64,000 nucleotides of DNA from Pyrenopolyporus hunteri (taxonomy: Eukaryota > Ascomycota > Sordariomycetes > Xylariales > Hypoxylaceae), in NCBI GenBank assembly GCA_902806595.1, contig CADCXC010000038.1:1860001-1924000 (forward strand). The letters are read 5' to 3'. The position numbers and the translations under genes were made by a program. This document shows, piece after piece, positions 47,189-59,879 of the stretch (position 1 is the stretch's first letter; every line of letters begins with the position of its first letter). The notes under the pieces are model-generated. The model worked only from the letters and a program-made list of their open reading frames with translations, was not told where the DNA came from and did not search any database.

Positions 47189-50100
47189 ATGAGGGTAGAA
47201 ACGATGGAATCGAAAGAGACCGCGGCCACAGCCCAATCCGACGAGAAGAGACCGCCGACTGCTGCGTCTGGCGCCGATGCGACAACAGCAAACGCAGAGG
47301 AGAAGGCGCGGCGCGATGCCAAACTGCGACCTGAGAGAGAGGCGACTTTTAACGATTACCTTGTTAGTGCCGATCCTATATCGCCCGGGCGCATCTACTC
47401 GGTGTTACTGACAACGGAAATAGCGAGTCTTCAAATATGCTAAACCCTGGGATTTCGTCCTCATGGCCGCCGCCGCGGCTGCAGCCGCAGGATCGGGTGT
47501 TGTAAGTCTAAGTTTGCAACTAGACTCTAAAAGGATTTGATAGACTGACGATGTGTTCAACCTCAAGACTCTTCCGCTGATGAACGTCGTCTTCGGTAAG
47601 GCTCTTCCTTTCTCTCCTTTCCTTGGAAAAGGCGGCGGCGGAAAACTTGTGGTGTATAGATGCTCATTACTCTAATAGGCGCGCTGGTCGGCGACTTCAA
47701 TGGCTACTTTCTCCCTGTCCCCACGCAGACGGAAGACCAGTTCCGGGCTTCTCTTAATAGGAATGCGTGAGTATACAAAAAATGTACTGGACCTACTGAT
47801 TAGCCGCTGACAACCTGTATACCAGGCTGTATATCTTCCTTCTATTCATTGGAAGATTTGTTTTGACTTATGTCAACAAGGTATCGTGGTGGCCTACTCC
47901 TTAACCCCTAGGGCACGTGCTTACAGTAGCAGTTTGCCTACCGGCTGATTGGTATTCGGATGTCCGCAGCCGTCAGGCTCGACTATCTTCGCTGTCTCTT
48001 CGGCCAGACCATTCATGTCCTCGATTCGATGCCCTCGGGCGCCGCCGCGGGCACGATTACGACCACGGCGAACACATTGCAGCTAGGAATCTCGGAGAAA
48101 CTCGGCATGTTCATCGAGTATTTCACGATGATCATCGCGGCCACCATCATCGCTTTCGTCAAAAACTGGTCTCTGGCCCTTGTTACGTGCTCTGTCCTCC
48201 TCTTCATTCTCATAGCCATGGCTATCATAGTCCCTTTCTACATGAAGAAGTTGGGCATAATCACGAAGGCGGAGACGAAATCATCATCGATAGCGAACGA
48301 AGCTTTCTCGGCCATCCGCATGGTCGTTGCTTGTGGCGCCGAATCCCAAATCGCCAAACGTTTTGCTTTCTGGAACGATACCGCGAGGAAGCAAGGCCAG
48401 AAGACGGCGCCCCTTATGGCGATTCAGTTCTGTCTAGTTTTCTTCGCTGTTAATGCCGCTTTTGGTCTTGCATTCTGGTACGGCTCTCTCTCGTACGTCG
48501 AGGGTCGACTCGACGACGTGGGTACTATCGTCGTCGTGCTTATGTCGGTCATGATGATGCTTCTCTCTGTCCAACGAATGTCGACGCCACTCATCGCCAT
48601 AGGCAAGGCCACGGTAGCTGCTTGCGAATTCTTCACTGTTATAGATGCGCCCCGACCGAACACCGGCTCGTTAAAGGAACCAGACGTTTCGGCGACTAGC
48701 GACCTCGTATTCAAAGACGTCGAGTTTGCGTACCCCAGCCGGCCACACGTCAAGGTCCTGGATCAGCTTAACCTCCGAATCGAGGCAGGCAAGCTTACGG
48801 CTATCGTTGGGCCTTCGGGATCCGGGAAGAGCACAATTGTCGGCCTGATCGAACGATGGTACACCCTGCACGACCAACACATTATCGCAAAGGCTGTCGA
48901 GAAGGACAAGAAAAAGGAACAAGAGGCGAAGAAGAAAGCCAAAGGAAAGAAAAGCGACGCCGAGCTCTCCGACGAAGAATCCCCCGCCGCCGAAGCCGAA
49001 GACACTGGTCCTGCTGTCGAGCTGAAGGGTTCCATTTCTACCTGTGGTCATGAACTTGAAGAGATTAACCTGAAGTGGTGGCGTTCTCAGATCGGGCTCG
49101 TACAGCAGGAACCTTTCCTATTCAACGACACCATCTACAAGAACGTTGCGTACGGCTTGATTGGCTCAGACTTCGAGAACGAGAGCGAGGAGCGGAAGAG
49201 AGAGCTCGTAAAAGAAGCTTGCAAGGAATCCTTCGCGGACGAATTCATCGATCGACTCCCGGACGGTTACGAAACGATTGTCGGCGAAAGCGGCACGAAA
49301 CTCTCGGGAGGACAGCGCCAGAGGATTTGTATTGCTCGAGCTGTTATCAAGAGGCCTAAGATTCTCATTCTCGACGAAGCTACATCCGCGATCGACGTCC
49401 GGGGCGAACGTATTGTCCAGGCCGCGCTTGACAAGGTGGCCCAGAACCGAACTACCATTACCATCGCTCATCGGCTCTCGACTATTAAGAAGGCAGATAC
49501 TATTGTGGTTCTACAAAAGGGTAAAGTTATTGAGAGAGGAACTCATGATTCGCTCTTACAGAACGAGGCGGGTGTCTACTATGGTCTTGTCCACGCTCAG
49601 CAGCTTTCGCTAGGAGATTCTGCCGATGCGGATGATTCTGATGGGCCGGGAGAGGACCTTGGTGCAGTTCTGAGTCGCGAAAAGAGTGCTGCGTTTTCTG
49701 ATGCTACGGCCACGCCAAAAGAAACTCCGTGGAAGGACCGAGGTTTGTTTGGTAGCTTCGGTCGATTATTGTATGAGCAACGGTCCCGGTTCCCGTTTTA
49801 CGCGATCACTGTCGTGGCTGCTATGTTTACGGCTAGTAAGTCGACCACGATGCCCCTTTACCCCCCTTGATGACTCGGACATGAGCCACTGACCAATGAT
49901 ACCAGCTGCAACTCCAATGCAAGCCTACCTCTTCGGAAAGATTATCGTCGTCTTCAACTACATGGATGATATCCCTAAGTTCACATCTGAGGCGAACTTC
50001 TGGTCCTTAATGTGGTTGGTCCTCGCGATAGGTACGGGTGTAGCATTTGCCATTCTTGCATACACAGCAACCCATGTCGCACACGTAAGTCTCTGCTTCT

Positions 50101-51856
50101 ACTTACTCTCGTCTCATACACTAACTCTGGGGATACTTACAGTTTATCTCTTCGACATACCGACAGCAATATTTCGAGAGTATCCTGTACCAGAAAACCT
50201 CCTTTTTCGACGAGGAGCAGAATTCGACAGGCTCACTCACTGCGCGAGTCGGGAGCGACCCGAAGCAACTGGAGGAGCTGCTTGGTGTGAATATGGCTAT
50301 GGTCTATAATTCGTACGAGCCCCTTTTCTCGACGTCTCGCTTCTTCCACACCACTAACACGGACTCGACAGATTTTTCACTCTCTTCGGCTCTTTAGCTA
50401 TAGCCTTCGCCTTCGGTTGGAAACTCGCTCTTGTCGCCACGTGCGTCACAATGCCCATCGGAATCGTGGCAGGGTATCTTCGCATCAAGTACGAGCTGGA
50501 ATTCGAGGCCATGTATGCCAAGGTCTTCGCCGAATCGTCCAAGTTCGCCGCCGAAGCCATCTCCGCCTTCCGCACCGTCTCTTCTCTCACCCTGGAAGAC
50601 ACCATCGGCCAGCGTTACGAAGGCTTGCTCCAACACCATGTCGTGACTGCTTATAGGAAAGCTTGGCTAAGCACGATCGCGTTGGCTTTCTCGGAGAGTG
50701 TCAGTTTAGGCTGCCAGGCTCTCATCTTCTGGTATGGTGGAACTCTACTGGCCTCGCGGGAGTACGATGTCCTGAACTTCCTCATCTGTTACATGGCCGG
50801 TAAGTGCTCTGATTTCTTATTGTCACGATGTAATTGCATTTGAATACATCACTAACCCTTTGCCCGCAACTCAGTAATCCAAGGAGCCGAGTCAGCCGGT
50901 CAGGGATTCGCATTCGGGCCCAACGCTGCGCAGGCCTCCGCAGCCGCCAACCGCATCCTCGGCATCCGCGAGTCGCGCAACAAGGACCTCGGCGACGAGG
51001 ACGCCAAGATCCCGGACACCGACGGCGGCATCAAGATCGAGCTCAAGGACGTGCACTTCAAGTACCCGACCCGGGACGTGTCCATCTTCAAGGGGCTCAA
51101 CATCACGATCGAGAAGGGCCAGTTCGCCGCGCTGGTCGGGGCCTCCGGCTGCGGCAAGACGAGCATCATCTCGCTGCTGGAGCGCTTCTACGACCCGCAC
51201 CGCGGGCAGATCCTGGCCAACGGCACGGACATCGCGCGCATCAACGTGTACGGGTACCGGCGGCACCTCTCCCTCGTAGCGCAGGAGCCGACGCTGTTCC
51301 AGGGCACGCTGCGCGAGAACATACTTTTGGGCGCGGACGTGGCGGAAGTGAGCGATGAGGAGCTGTGCGCGGCGTGCCGCGATGCTAGTATCCACGAATT
51401 TATCATATCGCTACCCGAGGGTTATAACACGATGGTCGGTAGCCGTGGTGTATCGCTGTCCGGAGGACAGAAGCAGCGTATCGCCATCGCGCGCGCTCTC
51501 GTCCGGAAGCCTAATATCCTGCTGCTCGACGAGGCGACTAGCAGTCTCGACTCCGAGAGCGAGAAGCTCGTCCAGCAAGCGTTTGAACGCGCCGCCAATG
51601 GCCGTACTATGGTTGTCGTGGCCCACCGCCTTGCCACGGTACAGAATGCCGATGTCATCTTCGTTCTAGGTGAGGGCAAGGTGTTGGAGAAGGGTTCGCA
51701 TGTCGAGCTGCTGAAGAAGAAGGGCGTTTATTGGAATATGGTAAGTCGTCTTCCCCATTTCATACCCATAGGCGGTATATATGTGTTTCGGTTTTGAATA
51801 TGGTCGCTGATTACTTTTCGCCCCTTTAGTGCCAAAGCCAGGCTCTCGACAGGTAA
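47189..51856 (+). CDS. ABCB full transporter (MDR/Pmd1 type) with NBD1 insert
   Basis: This ATP-driven exporter has the order TMD1-NBD1-TMD2-NBD2. Eleven exons: 47189-47362, 47424-47501, 47568-47595, 47679-47766, 47826-47880, 47933-49835, 49906-50084, 50143-50312, 50372-50799, 50875-51740 and 51830-51856. The total is 3996 nt and 1331 aa; all phases agree. NBD1 has Walker A GPSGSGKST (about residue 434), signature LSGGQRQR, Walker B ILILDEATSAID and the H-loop AHRLST. NBD2 has GASGCGKTS, the Q-loop in LVAQEPTLFQ, LSGGQKQR, ILLLDEATSSLD and AHRLAT. Between Walker A and the Q-loop of NBD1 there is about 50 extra residues (EKDKKKEQEAKKKAKGKK, then acidic SDEESPAAEAED). The C-terminus ends NMCQSQALDR. 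The start could also be the ATG five codons later. Substrate unknown; drug or peptide export is inferred from family. Confidence 0.93.
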
Positions 51857-52455
51857 GAGAGTATACCTGGCATACTAAGGCGGATTGAATTTGATAGATA
51901 GAATTTGCTTGTTTGGAATACGATAATTGGAAGCTGGTAGTTAGAACAGAGGGCATCATATTACACACATAGCGGTTTTCTTGTTGGATCGAATTGGTTG
52001 GTTGGCATAAGTGACTTTTGGAAATACCCATCCAGCTCTGGTCTTATGTATAGTATTTTAATCAAGGCCCTCCTTTTATCTTTAGGACCAAAACGAAGAC
52101 GTCCGCCGTATTGAGGACAGGTTAAATCAACCGTGATACGTGTAATGCACCTATTAACCGTAAGATCCTATATTTTATATGGCATGGATTCTTGACAGAC
52201 TGGCCTTGATTACGTCGCATGTTGGAGTGAGATCCGGAGACGTATTTTTAAAAATCTGAACAAATTCTTGTTTCGAGGTTTTAGCTATTAGCAAAATATG
52301 TGGCGGGAATTCGAGTTTTCCATTCTCACAATTACGCTTGATAGTAAGAATTAAATACGTATTTCTAAGCAACAGAAGCACTACCGAGAAGCGATGCCTT
52401 AGCGACCGGAAGTCCGCGGTGCCTGGGTGTGTGGTTCTTTTCTCATTCGTGAACT
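51857..52455. other. Intergenic between convergent genes
   Basis: Spacer between the 3' ends of the ABC transporter (+) and the coiled-coil gene (-). Frames seen are antisense or short. Nothing else is recognised. Confidence 0.6.
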
Positions 52456-53170
52456 TCAATTAGACCAACCCTCGTAACCCTCCTCGAGATAGGCATCACT
52501 GCCTCCTTGCTTCTTGAGGATATCAGGTTTGGAAGTTCGCGCCGATTCAATGGCGGCTTCTTTACGGCCGATGTAGATTGCGTTCACTAGCATGGCGATG
52601 TGGGCGGCATCATCTCGGAGCGAGTCAATTCTTCTGCTAATTTGCTCCTCGAAGGCTACCAGTTTCTTAAGCGCTTCTTCTAGTCGCTTATGTTGCTGCT
52701 CGTTATGATCAGATCTAGGAGACGTATTAGCCCCCTGTTGTTTTTCACTCTAATCCAAGATGTGTAGAAATTTCGATCGCTGAGTAAAGAGGACGGGAAA
52801 GCAACTCTTGGCCATGCTGGAACTCACATTTTCTCGGTTTCACCTCTGTAATATTCCTCGATCCTCTCTTGAATAGAGGCTAGCTTGTCTGCATAGTCCT
52901 TGCCAATGTTCTTCTGGATCTCAGAGCGCTGCAACTTCAATTTGTCCTGTGGAGATCAGAATGTGGATTAGCAGAGTCTTCCACAAGCAGACTACATCAT
53001 ATATCGTCTCGCCCTCAAAACCCACGTTTATGGGTGATGGACGGACGTACGATACTTTCCATAGCCTGCGGTATACTCGCGCTCGGCTTATAATGAAAGT
53101 CGAAGTTTAACTCCTGGTCAGAGGCTGAATCGCCTTCTGTTGGAGTGGGTTCTTTACGAGGGGGAGCCAT
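52456..53170 (-). CDS. Hypothetical small coiled-coil protein
   Basis: Not recognised. Three exons, 53170-53051, 52946-52828 and 52714-52456, join in phase (introns 104 and 113 bp), giving 165 aa. It begins MAPPRKEPTPTEGDSASDQE with a polar acidic head, then FDFHYKPSASIPQAMESI. The middle exon reads LQRSEIQKNIGKDYADKLAS and IQERIEEYYRGETEK, a predicted helix. The last exon continues with a charged heptad-like helix (HKRLEEALKKLVAFEEQISR, RIDSLRDDAAHIAMLVNAIY) and ends AYLEEGYEGWSN. The upstream gene pxr1 is divergent. The helical, charged character and phase-consistent introns argue for a real gene, perhaps a subunit of a larger complex. The third-exon acceptor (CCTAG at 52715) is the least certain boundary. 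Confidence 0.72.
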
Positions 53171-53790
53171 GGTTAGGTTGATTATAAGTGCTTTGAGTGC
53201 CTGTATATAGGTCTAGGGCTAAGTATAATAAAGGTTCAGAGGTTCAGAGGTGAAATGTGTTTGATGAGATCTCTAGAGACCTTGTACCTAATGATGGGAT
53301 ATTGAGGGTGTTATGCTACGGACTATGCAGGGAGAAATGGATAAAGAGAAAGAAAATATTTGACAGATAAGATTTAGGAAAATCCATGGATTTGGCTTTG
53401 GGGACACGACTGCCTTGAACAATAGAAGCCGTATCGCGCTTGCCCTCCCAGCGCGCCTTCGTCTCAGGAGTGAATACCCCCAGAGCAGCGGGTGGTAAGT
53501 GTGCGGTTTACATTTGTGTACACAGGTATATAATATAGGTACATATGCTGAGTCAGCACCAACCCTTACATAAGCTGACCCGTCTTGACAAATCGCAAAG
53601 CCGGAATTAGAGTTCTGCCGGAATCCCGCTTATCGGTTTGTACCTTTGTATCTCCCGTAATCGCTTCCGCGCATGGCTTATCGGCCAGAAAAATAATCGA
53701 AGTTTAGACCCCCACTGAACTTCCGCGGTCCCAATTTCAAACATTTAAGTTCCTTAATTCGCTATTGCGAAAAAGGTCGATTCGGACAAG
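53171..53790. other. Intergenic, divergent promoter region
   Basis: About 620 bp between the divergent coiled-coil and pxr1 genes. A direct repeat TTCAGAGG occurs at 53233-53252. No other feature is seen. Confidence 0.55.
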
Positions 53791-55070
53791 ATGGGTCTCG
53801 CAGGGCCTAGGAAGTATGGCCATCCCTAAATGCTGTTCGGATGTCTAGAATCGGGTCAATGCTAATTTCTATGCCTCTGTAGCCGCCGGAAGCTCCAGTA
53901 CGACCCGAACAATACGAAATGGAGCCGTGACGAGACCACCTTTGGCCAGAGGATTTTGCGAGCGCAAGGCTGGGAGCCGGGGAAGTTTCTAGGGGCCCAA
54001 GGTGCTGCGCACTCCCATCTACACTCTGCCGCGAGCGCCGCCCCCATAAGCGTCCTCATCAAAGACGATACTCTAGGTCTAGGAGCCAAAGTCCGACACA
54101 AGCAAAATGCGGAATGCACAGGCCTCGACGGCTTCAAGGATCTCCTCGGTAGACTGAACGGAAAGTCGGAGGAGGTAATTGAAAAGGAGAGACAGGTGCG
54201 GACAGGTATCAAGACGTCTATGTATGTCGAGAGGAAGTACGGCCTCATGAGATTTGTTAGTGGCGGGCTCCTAGTCGGAAATCAGGTGGAGGAATCGACC
54301 AAAACGACTACCGACGCGCCCACGACTCAAAGGGATAGAAAAGAAGAATCGGATACCACGTCCGATGACGCCATTGGGCGCTCTTCTAAAAAGCAGAAGA
54401 AAGAAAAAAAATCCAAGAAGAGGAAAGCGGAAGACATGGATCCTACGGATAGCGGCGATGCTGTTCATGAGAAAAAGCAGAAAAAGCGGTTAAAGGAAGA
54501 GAATACGCGGGATGACTCGACTACCAGTCCAGAAACCGAGGATTCTAGCGGAAAGAAGAAGTCTAGGAAGTCAAAACGGAGAGATAATGAGGACTCCGAT
54601 TTGGTTGAGCCCAATGAGAAGAAGAGCAAGAAGAAAAGCAAAAAGTCGAAAAAGGACGCCGAACGCAAGGCCGAGAACGATGATATCGTTGGGCCGCCAG
54701 AAGACGCTCAGATAGAACGATCTAAGTCGAAAAAGGAGAAGAAAGCGAAAAGCAAGGAAAAGGAAAAGAAACAGAAGCAGTCGGAAACATCAAGCCTACC
54801 AACAGATGCTTCTGCTTCGACGGGTACTGCAACTCCGTCTCTAGGCGCCACCCCTCAAGAGAGTGGCGTGTCGACACCGACAGGAACAGGTTCCTCGACC
54901 CCTCAGGCTTTTACCGCCCGTCACTATGCCCGATCACGCAACATCGCATCCAAACGCTTAGCCATAGCTGATATGCAGGCTTTAAACCAGGTAAGGATCA
55001 GGATGGAGAGTTTGACTCGTTTGAATTGAATACTAAATTTTGGCAGATTTTCATGGTGAAACCAGTTTAA
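53791..55070 (+). CDS. pxr1: G-patch ribosome-biogenesis protein Pxr1
   Basis: This nucleolar protein (PINX1 orthologue) activates the Prp43 helicase in rRNA/snoRNA processing in yeast. Exons: 53791-53813, 53883-54990 and 55047-55070, in phase, 384 aa. The first exon is 23 nt and encodes MGLAGPR. The G-patch spans about residues 25-75: FGQRILRAQGWEPGKFLGAQ and IKDDTLGLGAKV. The middle region GFKDLLGRLNGKSEEVIEKE and RTGIKTSMYVERKYGLMRFV is conserved in the family. A long KKX/KKSK-rich segment (about 150-290) gives nucleolar targeting, then a Thr/Ser/Gly linker. The end ARHYARSRNIASKRLAIADM followed by QALNQIFMVKPV appears only if the short last exon is spliced on. Unspliced, the frame would end in an unrelated tail. 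Confidence 0.93.
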
Positions 55071-55674
55071 TAGACACGAATGATGCGACAGTTGAAGCGT
55101 TTTTATGAGAGCGCCCTGGCTCTGATACCCAATAGATAGGGCTCGTTAAAATTTTAATTAAGATTCAAAAAGCTATAAGACTTGAGCAGATTTTCTAAAG
55201 AGTGTGACAGTTCCGCTAAACGCAGTCTCTCGAAATCTGTGTATTTTCCATGAGTAGTTGCGTACTGAATTGTCAATGAACAACCATTGTTGGCTTATAA
55301 ATTACTTCCGCGCGTAAATGTCAGCGTGTTGGTAAGATGCGTAACCAATAGAGCCTCATATAGTTGACGGATAGTTGACGGTAATGATTTCTATACAATG
55401 CCTAGCTGAGCTTGCGTGAGATACCGGGGGGGTTTCTCTGGTGGCTAAGCTGAATGATAGCCCCGGTCCATCTTACGGTGTAGCGCGAGCCTTACCATTT
55501 TGAAAATAATTTACTCTTTTCAGCTCTAGAAAGCTCTTCCTCTTCTTCTCATTATTTTTACTTTTACCTCACGATAACTTGTCGATCATTGCATCGACGA
55601 GGGCCTTGGAAATTGCGTGATTGTAATTGAAAGGGAGGTTGATTCAGCGTCGAAGTCGAAATAGTATAAAAATA
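55071..55674. other. Intergenic, no gene seen
   Basis: Spacer between pxr1 and the CorA-like gene, both on the plus strand. It is A+T-rich, with ATAGTTGACGG in two adjacent copies at 55370-55382. The final 150 bp are pyrimidine-rich around 55515-55575, probably leader sequence. Confidence 0.5.
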
Positions 55675-58600
55675 ATGGCGGACGACGTGCCTGGCCCATT
55701 GCGCCGGAACAGCTCATTCTCGGTCCAAGATCAACCACAATCTTCGCGGCGACGTAGAAATGACTCCTTACAGCAGTTCTCCGAAAACGCACGCCACGTT
55801 CCTCCCCATGGTCGGGATCCTGCCTACGTAGTGGCTGAACCCGCAGAGCTCGGCCAGGTAGGAATCATCTTCAACCACGTCTAGGACCCTAGTTGACGAA
55901 CGTTTAGGATGAGACCAGGCCTGGTTACCAGCCGGTATATTTCCCAGGTGTTTCATCAACTGCCCCTGCGGAACGGGGTTATAATACGCAGCATGTATAT
56001 TACCCGCCGATTCCAGTGCCCTACTCTCGGATCCAGGCCGCGGAAGCTACGACGTCTTACGCAGCGCCTTGGCTAGGCCGAGAGCGTCATGGTCGTCGTC
56101 CCACGGCGGACTCGTATCTATCTGATATTGATCAGCCCATTGCCCCGACAAGGCTTGAACGCGGAAGGGTCAGGTTCATGGAGCCGGAAAACCGGCGGCG
56201 CCATTCATATTCTCAGTCCCGACCTTTACACGCCTATACGAGCGATGAATCCATGTCAGATCCGGATTCGGATCCGGATATAATAATTCACCGCCCCTAT
56301 AGCTCCAAGGCATCCTCTTATCATAGCCGGTCGAGGTCGAAATCGGTGCGCCCGCGTATATATCAGAGCTCGGACGCGAGTGATTCAGACGACGACGACG
56401 ACGAAAGTGGATTTGATGAACTTATGGGTGGAAAGGTGTTCCAATTCGTTCCCTCTAGAACAACGAGGTCACTCTCGAAAAGTGGCCAGAGTATTGATAC
56501 CGATTTTTCGCTGGAAGGATCCGACAACGGGACAACTAGTGCGAAGGACGATCCAAATATACCCAAGAATGACAATATTATCCATGTGTTCCAGTCGAGG
56601 TACACCGGCGACGCAGTGTCAGACGGGACACATAAAGCGGAGCTGACTGTAATCCATGATCCTAAAAAGAAACGACAACCCCTTTTCAGATGGATGTAAG
56701 TGATTTAAGTTATGAACCACCCGTATACTGACAAGCTTCAGGCACTTGAAACAAGATATGATGAATCTTGACGAGTTATCTGTATGTAAAACACGGCAGA
56801 TTAACCCCCGATTCCCACTGACGATGTAATTAGACCGAACTTTCACGGATTCCAGCTATCACCGACTCGGAACGCAACGGGTTTGCGAAACTCCTCGCCG
56901 AAGTAAAAAGGACCTGCGTGAAAGTGAGGCCGACGTCCAAAGGGAGTAATGTACGGCACATGGATCCAAGACCTATTCGCATCACTATCCCCCCTGACGG
57001 GCGCACGAAGGTTCAGACCTCGAGATTCCTGACTTGGTTATGTGTGCCGTACTTCTCACTCGAGAAATACTCGGGGCTTCTCTCAGCTAGCACGGCTTCT
57101 GCTTTCCCGATCGAGACTTTGCTGCAGTCTGAATATGCCCGAACTACACGAGAGCGCGATATGCAGCAAGCTGTCTGCAAGAACGGAGAGGTGCCCGAAG
57201 ACCATTGTTTCCATATCGCACAGCTATGGTGCATTGTTCTGGATAATTGTAAGCCCACCGCGTAGAGAATCATGTAGCAGCCCATATCTGACATTAGAAA
57301 AGCGCTGCTTGTCACATGTGGTCGAATGTCGAGCTCGTCTCTGAGGGCAGATATTATAAGTATAGTTAAGGAACCCCCTAAGGAACCCGCAGGCAAGGGG
57401 AAGAGAATATACGTATCCTACTACGATACCGTCCTCTGGGATCTCTCGTTGGACTCCTGCTTGACATGGTTTGTGAGTTACTCCACCGGTCACAAGACAG
57501 ACCTCTCAACTCACATCCCCCAGGACTTCTTGATACACTTCCGTGAGTTTTGGCCTCAGGCAGTCAGAGTCTATCACCATGGTCACGTAGTGACAGAAAA
57601 AGATTGGCCCCGTATCGTTAATATAGTGAAAAAAGTGAATACCAAGGTCATTCTTGACCTCCGCCTATGGTGCTTCCCCTCCCATGCCACCCAGAGGAAT
57701 TTGGCTAATAGAAGGGCAAGGTTTCATCCGCAACCACCGGCGGTCGGTGTACTACGGCCACTCAAAGAAGGGGTTGGAGTCCCTGGGCAAACAAGCTCGG
57801 ATACAGCGCAGTCGAGTGACCAGAACACGAATTCTAACTCGACTAGCAGTATCGATAATGATTTCCATGTATTCTCATGGCTTGAGCTGAGCGAAACTGA
57901 AATTTACACCGGAAAAACGGATGTCAAAACGCTTATTGCCCACCTCCAAGAAGTGGAGGATTACTTAACTGGGTCGACAGCTATGAGGGACCGGAACGCG
58001 TATCGCGACTGCAACATATCCTCTCAATATTCGGTCCACACGTATCTAAAGGGTAAGGGGCTGAGGATGGGAAAGGCAGATGAAGGATCTCGGGGAAGAA
58101 GGGAATATGAATGCAGAGTCGACATCTACAACGCGGCAGACATCATCTCCTCATTCTTCGTACCACAATCATTAGACGAAGAGACACCGACAATAGGGAA
58201 ATTCTGGGGCGCAATTCAGAGCCTAGTTGAGGTATGGACTTAATCGTGTTGGGGAAAAAGGAGGATGCTAATTCTACGGGCGACTAGATGCCAAACACAA
58301 GTGCCGATGACGATGCCCGTTCCCAAGGAACAAGATCGTCACAATGGGGTACTAGTACAAATTATAACATGCATGTTGTTAGATCGGCTCTAAGGGGATT
58401 TACGAGGGGAATCCAGTCTTTCCAGGATATCCTATCCCATGCGCCACCCCCTATCCGGACCAAGGTCGAGGTACCAGACAGCCTTGTTCGTGCCTGGCTA
58501 CATTTGGTCATAGGCCTCATCCAAGCCTCTCAGAATGAAGAAGCCTGGAACGAAAACATCAACGTCGCTGAGGCTTTGATGCGAAGAGGGATGAATGACA

Positions 58601-59879
58601 TCAGTAAGTCAACTACCTACTTGGACCTTTTCGTTCTGTTTGCTCTTAGAGGCTCTACTATTTGATACCCCCAGTACATGCGAAGTCTTACGCTAAGCTA
58701 TTGCCAAAGTGGACGAATTACCTACGGAGGACCTTCTCTCCAGCTCTGTCATCCAACCGTTGGAGCTCGTCGCCCTGATTAGCTTAAAGCTGCTCCAAGA
58801 TACCACGGGGATGCCCACGAGCATCAACGACACTTATTCCGATTATCTCAAGGGACTCGTGAGTTTTTCTTACGCTATTGTATTTACCTTCTAATATGAA
58901 AGGTGATCTAGGAGAATGAAATCACGACGAATAACTCAGATCGCTCACACCAATTCCGCATCACGCTTTTCAAACAGGAGGTCGGGGTAATCCGCCGCGT
59001 GATTGCATCACAATTGAATGTCGTAGACGGCATGACCGCACCCCAGAAGCCTGGCTGGGCCGATCAGTCCCGCAGGGAGAGGGAGATGCTAGATAGGGAG
59101 CGCGAGAAGTCGAAAACCGATGCCGTCAAGGTGCGATCGCGATTCCACGAAAGGCAGGGCGCGACATACGTGGACAGATTCGAGACGTATGAAACCCATA
59201 ACCAGAAGAGCGTATCAGGTTGGCCCGACCGTCAGTTCATCCCAGCCCTGCGCCCGGACACCTTTTCTAAGCTGGCATCCACCGATCCTGGCGGATTCCG
59301 GGAGCTGCTCGGCCGCGAATGTAGGGCTTGGTTGGAGCGCAGGGATAGCGAGTTCCTGGAGCTCGACGTCGAGGCGTCAAGGCTCGAGATGATGGTAACA
59401 ATCAATGATGAACGAGGCCCAATGACAGAAGCGGACGCTGACCCTCCCTGCAGAATGCCAACAAAATCGAAATCACCAAGGATCGGCAAGAAGCAGCGGT
59501 CTACGCTTTCACCATGGTCACCATCATCTTTTTGCCACTCAGCACCATCAGCTCTATCTTCGGCATGAACTCGAGCGACGTGCGCGACATGGACCTCGGC
59601 CAGTGGGCGTACTGGGCCGCAGCCCTACCTACGACTATAGCCGTCATCGTCACGGGCCTGTGGTGGATGGGCGAGTTGCATAACTTCGTCAACTGGCTGC
59701 GAGGGCTTCCCTCCCGGACGAACAGAGGCTATGCACGGGTGTCGCGTCCGCCTGCAAACGGCGTCATATATTACCCTCAGGCAGACTATCCTGGCATAGA
59801 CCCGCAGCAGGCGATGGGACCATATAGCCGGGCGACGCTGGGCCCGCCGGTGCCGCGGACGTCGTCATGGCGTTACTGA
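55675..59879 (+). CDS. CorA-like Mg2+ transporter-type protein, very long
   Basis: This is a membrane protein of the fungal CorA-like family. Exons: 55675-55857, 55908-56695, 56742-56781, 56834-57248, 57303-58231, 58288-58603, 58698-58858, 58912-59394 and 59454-59879, all in phase, 1246 aa. The first 330 residues are disordered (Arg/Ser-rich, with SDPDSDPD and SDASDSDDDDDE). The domain then begins RWMHLKQDMMNLDELS. It continues VPYFSLEKYSGLLSAST, QLWCIVLDNSLLVTCGRMS and DELPTEDLLSSSVIQPLELV. Near the C-terminus are TM1 (FTMVTIIFLPLSTISSI), the selectivity motif GMN at about residue 1142, and TM2 (YWAAALPTTIAVIVTGLWWM). A Pro-rich tail follows. TM1-GMN-TM2 is the CorA hallmark; transport of Mg2+ is inferred, and many long fungal members are uncharacterised. 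The seventh-exon acceptor (AAG at 58697) has a poor pyrimidine tract. Confidence 0.85.

Noticed and set aside
50892..51395. 167-codon minus-strand frame
   Set aside because: It is antisense to NBD2 of the ABC transporter in a G+C-rich exon and has no motif of its own.
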